Of a stretch of DNA of 5,902 nt, positions 4,959 to 5,902 are shown in pieces; position 1 is the first letter of the stretch, and every line of letters begins with the position of its first letter. Under the pieces are notes generated by a model. It searched no databases. It was not told the DNA's origin and saw only the letters and a list, made by a program, of their open reading frames with translations. This DNA is from an uncultured Bacteroidales bacterium (GTDB lineage: Bacteria > Bacteroidota > Bacteroidia > Bacteroidales > Paludibacteraceae). The position numbers and the translations under genes are program-made. The stretch covers positions 1 through 5,902 of the forward strand of contig CAMFEN010000075.1 in the NCBI GenBank assembly GCA_945949375.1, written 5' to 3'.

Positions 4959-5902
4959 TTAGTACTTCAGCCATTCAAGGAATTTGTCGATGTCCTCATC
5001 GTAGGAGTAGGTGGACTCTACCAAGCGACTGCCATCGGGATTGAGTTGCACATAGTAGGGCTGTGCATTCGCGCCATACTCGGTGCGCTGCATGTAACTC
5101 CACTTGTCGCCTACGGTTTTCAGGGTTACCTTTCTGCCGTTCTCTTCCAATACGATAGGCTCTGCTAATGCCGTCTTATCATCGACGATAAGCGAGATAA
5201 GCACGTACTTGTGCATGTGCTCCTCTACCTCGGGTTTGGTGAGCACAGCCGCCTCCATCTTGCGGCAGTTGACGCAGCCATAGCCGTTGAAATCCAAGAA
5301 AACGGGCATGTTGTGCTCGCGGGCATACGCCATACCTTCCTCATAGTCGGTGAAGGTGATTTGCCCATTCACACTCTCTGCCCCTGTTGCGCCGCCATTG
5401 CCGGTGCATACCCAGTCTTGCGTGGACATAGGTGGTGCAAACGCCGAGATAGCGCGCAACGGCGCACCCCACAAGCCCGGCACCATATACATGGCAAATG
5501 AGAGCGAGATGGTAGCGAGGAAGAAGCGCGTAACGCTCGTCTTCTTGTGGTCTTCATCATCATGCGGGAAGGAAATCAAGCCCAGCAGATAGAGGCCCAA
5601 CAGGGCGAAGATAACAATCCACAAAGCAACAAACACTTCCCTATCAAGGATATGCCAACCGTATGCCAAGTCTGCCACCGAGAGGAATTTGAGCGAGAGC
5701 GCCAACTCCAAGAACGCCAACGTTACCTTGAAGGTATTCATCCATCCGCCCGACTTCGGCATTTTCTTCAATACCGAGGGGAACATTGCAAAGAGCGAGA
5801 AAGGCAACGCCAATGCAATAGCAAAGCCCAGCATGCCGATAGTAGGTGCGAGCAAGGACTTGGCTGCCGCCGCTACGAGCAAGGTGCCGATGATAGGACC
5901 GG
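4959..5902 (-). CDS. dsbD: Thiol:disulfide interchange protein DsbD, N-terminal part outside window
   Basis: DsbD carries electrons from cytoplasmic thioredoxin across the inner membrane to reduce periplasmic disulfides and cytochrome c maturation proteins. The frame is open to the right edge and reads G-P-I-I-G-T-L-L-V before the TTG at 5880-5882, so that codon is internal. GPIIGT normally follows the second membrane-domain redox cysteine, which must lie just beyond the edge. About 313 residues are visible: four hydrophobic spans (starting near LAPTIGMLGFAIAL and ending near MYMVPGLWG), including MPKSGGW and LSVADLAYGWHILDREVF, then a linker and a periplasmic thioredoxin-like domain. That domain has the redox pair GYGCVNCRKME (CVNC at 5265-5276) and the cis-proline region NAQPYYV. 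The domain end DEDIDKFLEWLKY meets TAA at 4959-4961. The linker holds one further cysteine (DWVCTG). The wording is typical of Bacteroidales DsbD. rlmB follows 23 bases downstream. Confidence 0.93.
   Translation of the reverse strand, partial: GPIIGTLLVAAAAKSLLAPTIGMLGFAIALALPFSLFAMFPSVLKKMPKSGGWMNTFKVTLAFLELALSLKFLSVADLAYGWHILDREVFVALWIVIFALLGLYLLGLISFPHDDEDHKKTSVTRFFLATISLSFAMYMVPGLWGAPLRAISAFAPPMSTQDWVCTGNGGATGAESVNGQITFTDYEEGMAYAREHNMPVFLDFNGYGCVNCRKMEAAVLTKPEVEEHMHKYVLISLIVDDKTALAEPIVLEENGRKVTLKTVGDKWSYMQRTEYGANAQPYYVQLNPDGSRLVESTYSYDEDIDKFLEWLKY

Noticed and set aside
4471..4962. Plus-strand open frame (163 codons) opposite rlmB
   Set aside because: Codon-aligned shadow of rlmB, which carries all three SPOUT motifs; no family features in the antisense product.

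Overview
The window looks like chromosomal DNA from a member of the Bacteroidota, most likely order Bacteroidales. The thiol:disulfide interchange protein, the RlmB-type methyltransferase and the Fmt all have the wording I associate with Bacteroides/Prevotella-like proteins. Start codons are preceded by A/T-rich leaders without good Shine-Dalgarno sequences, and a DUF1207-like outer-membrane protein is present. Most genes are GC-rich (57-70% in the 60-base lines I counted); dapF is clearly lower.

Layout. Bases 1-761 (+) hold the 3' part of lgt, the prolipoprotein diacylglyceryl transferase. A 96-base gap (762-857) contains an imperfect GC-rich hairpin. From 858 to 4174 runs a tightly packed plus-strand block: a secreted, probable outer-membrane protein (858-1886); fmt (1868-2809), which overlaps it by 19 bases; a small HD-domain metal phosphohydrolase (2806-3360), joined to fmt by an ATGA overlap; and dapF (3365-4174), four bases further on. 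On the minus strand, dsbD (4959-5902, cut by the right edge) is followed after 23 bases by an rlmB-type 23S rRNA 2'-O-methyltransferase (4171-4935). The rlmB and dapF stop codons overlap tail-to-tail by four bases.

The genes are mostly housekeeping: lipoprotein maturation, initiator-tRNA formylation, meso-diaminopimelate synthesis for peptidoglycan and lysine, rRNA methylation and periplasmic disulfide reduction. Close packing suggests co-transcription of each block, not a dedicated multi-gene pathway.

I found no mobile element, CRISPR array, tRNA or rRNA gene, and no convincing new multi-gene system. The points most worth a second look are a run of 7-base repeats inside the fmt coding sequence, the different base and codon use of dapF, the HD protein coupled to fmt, the DUF1207-like protein, and the very compact dapF/rlmB junction with a possible terminator hairpin inside coding DNA.
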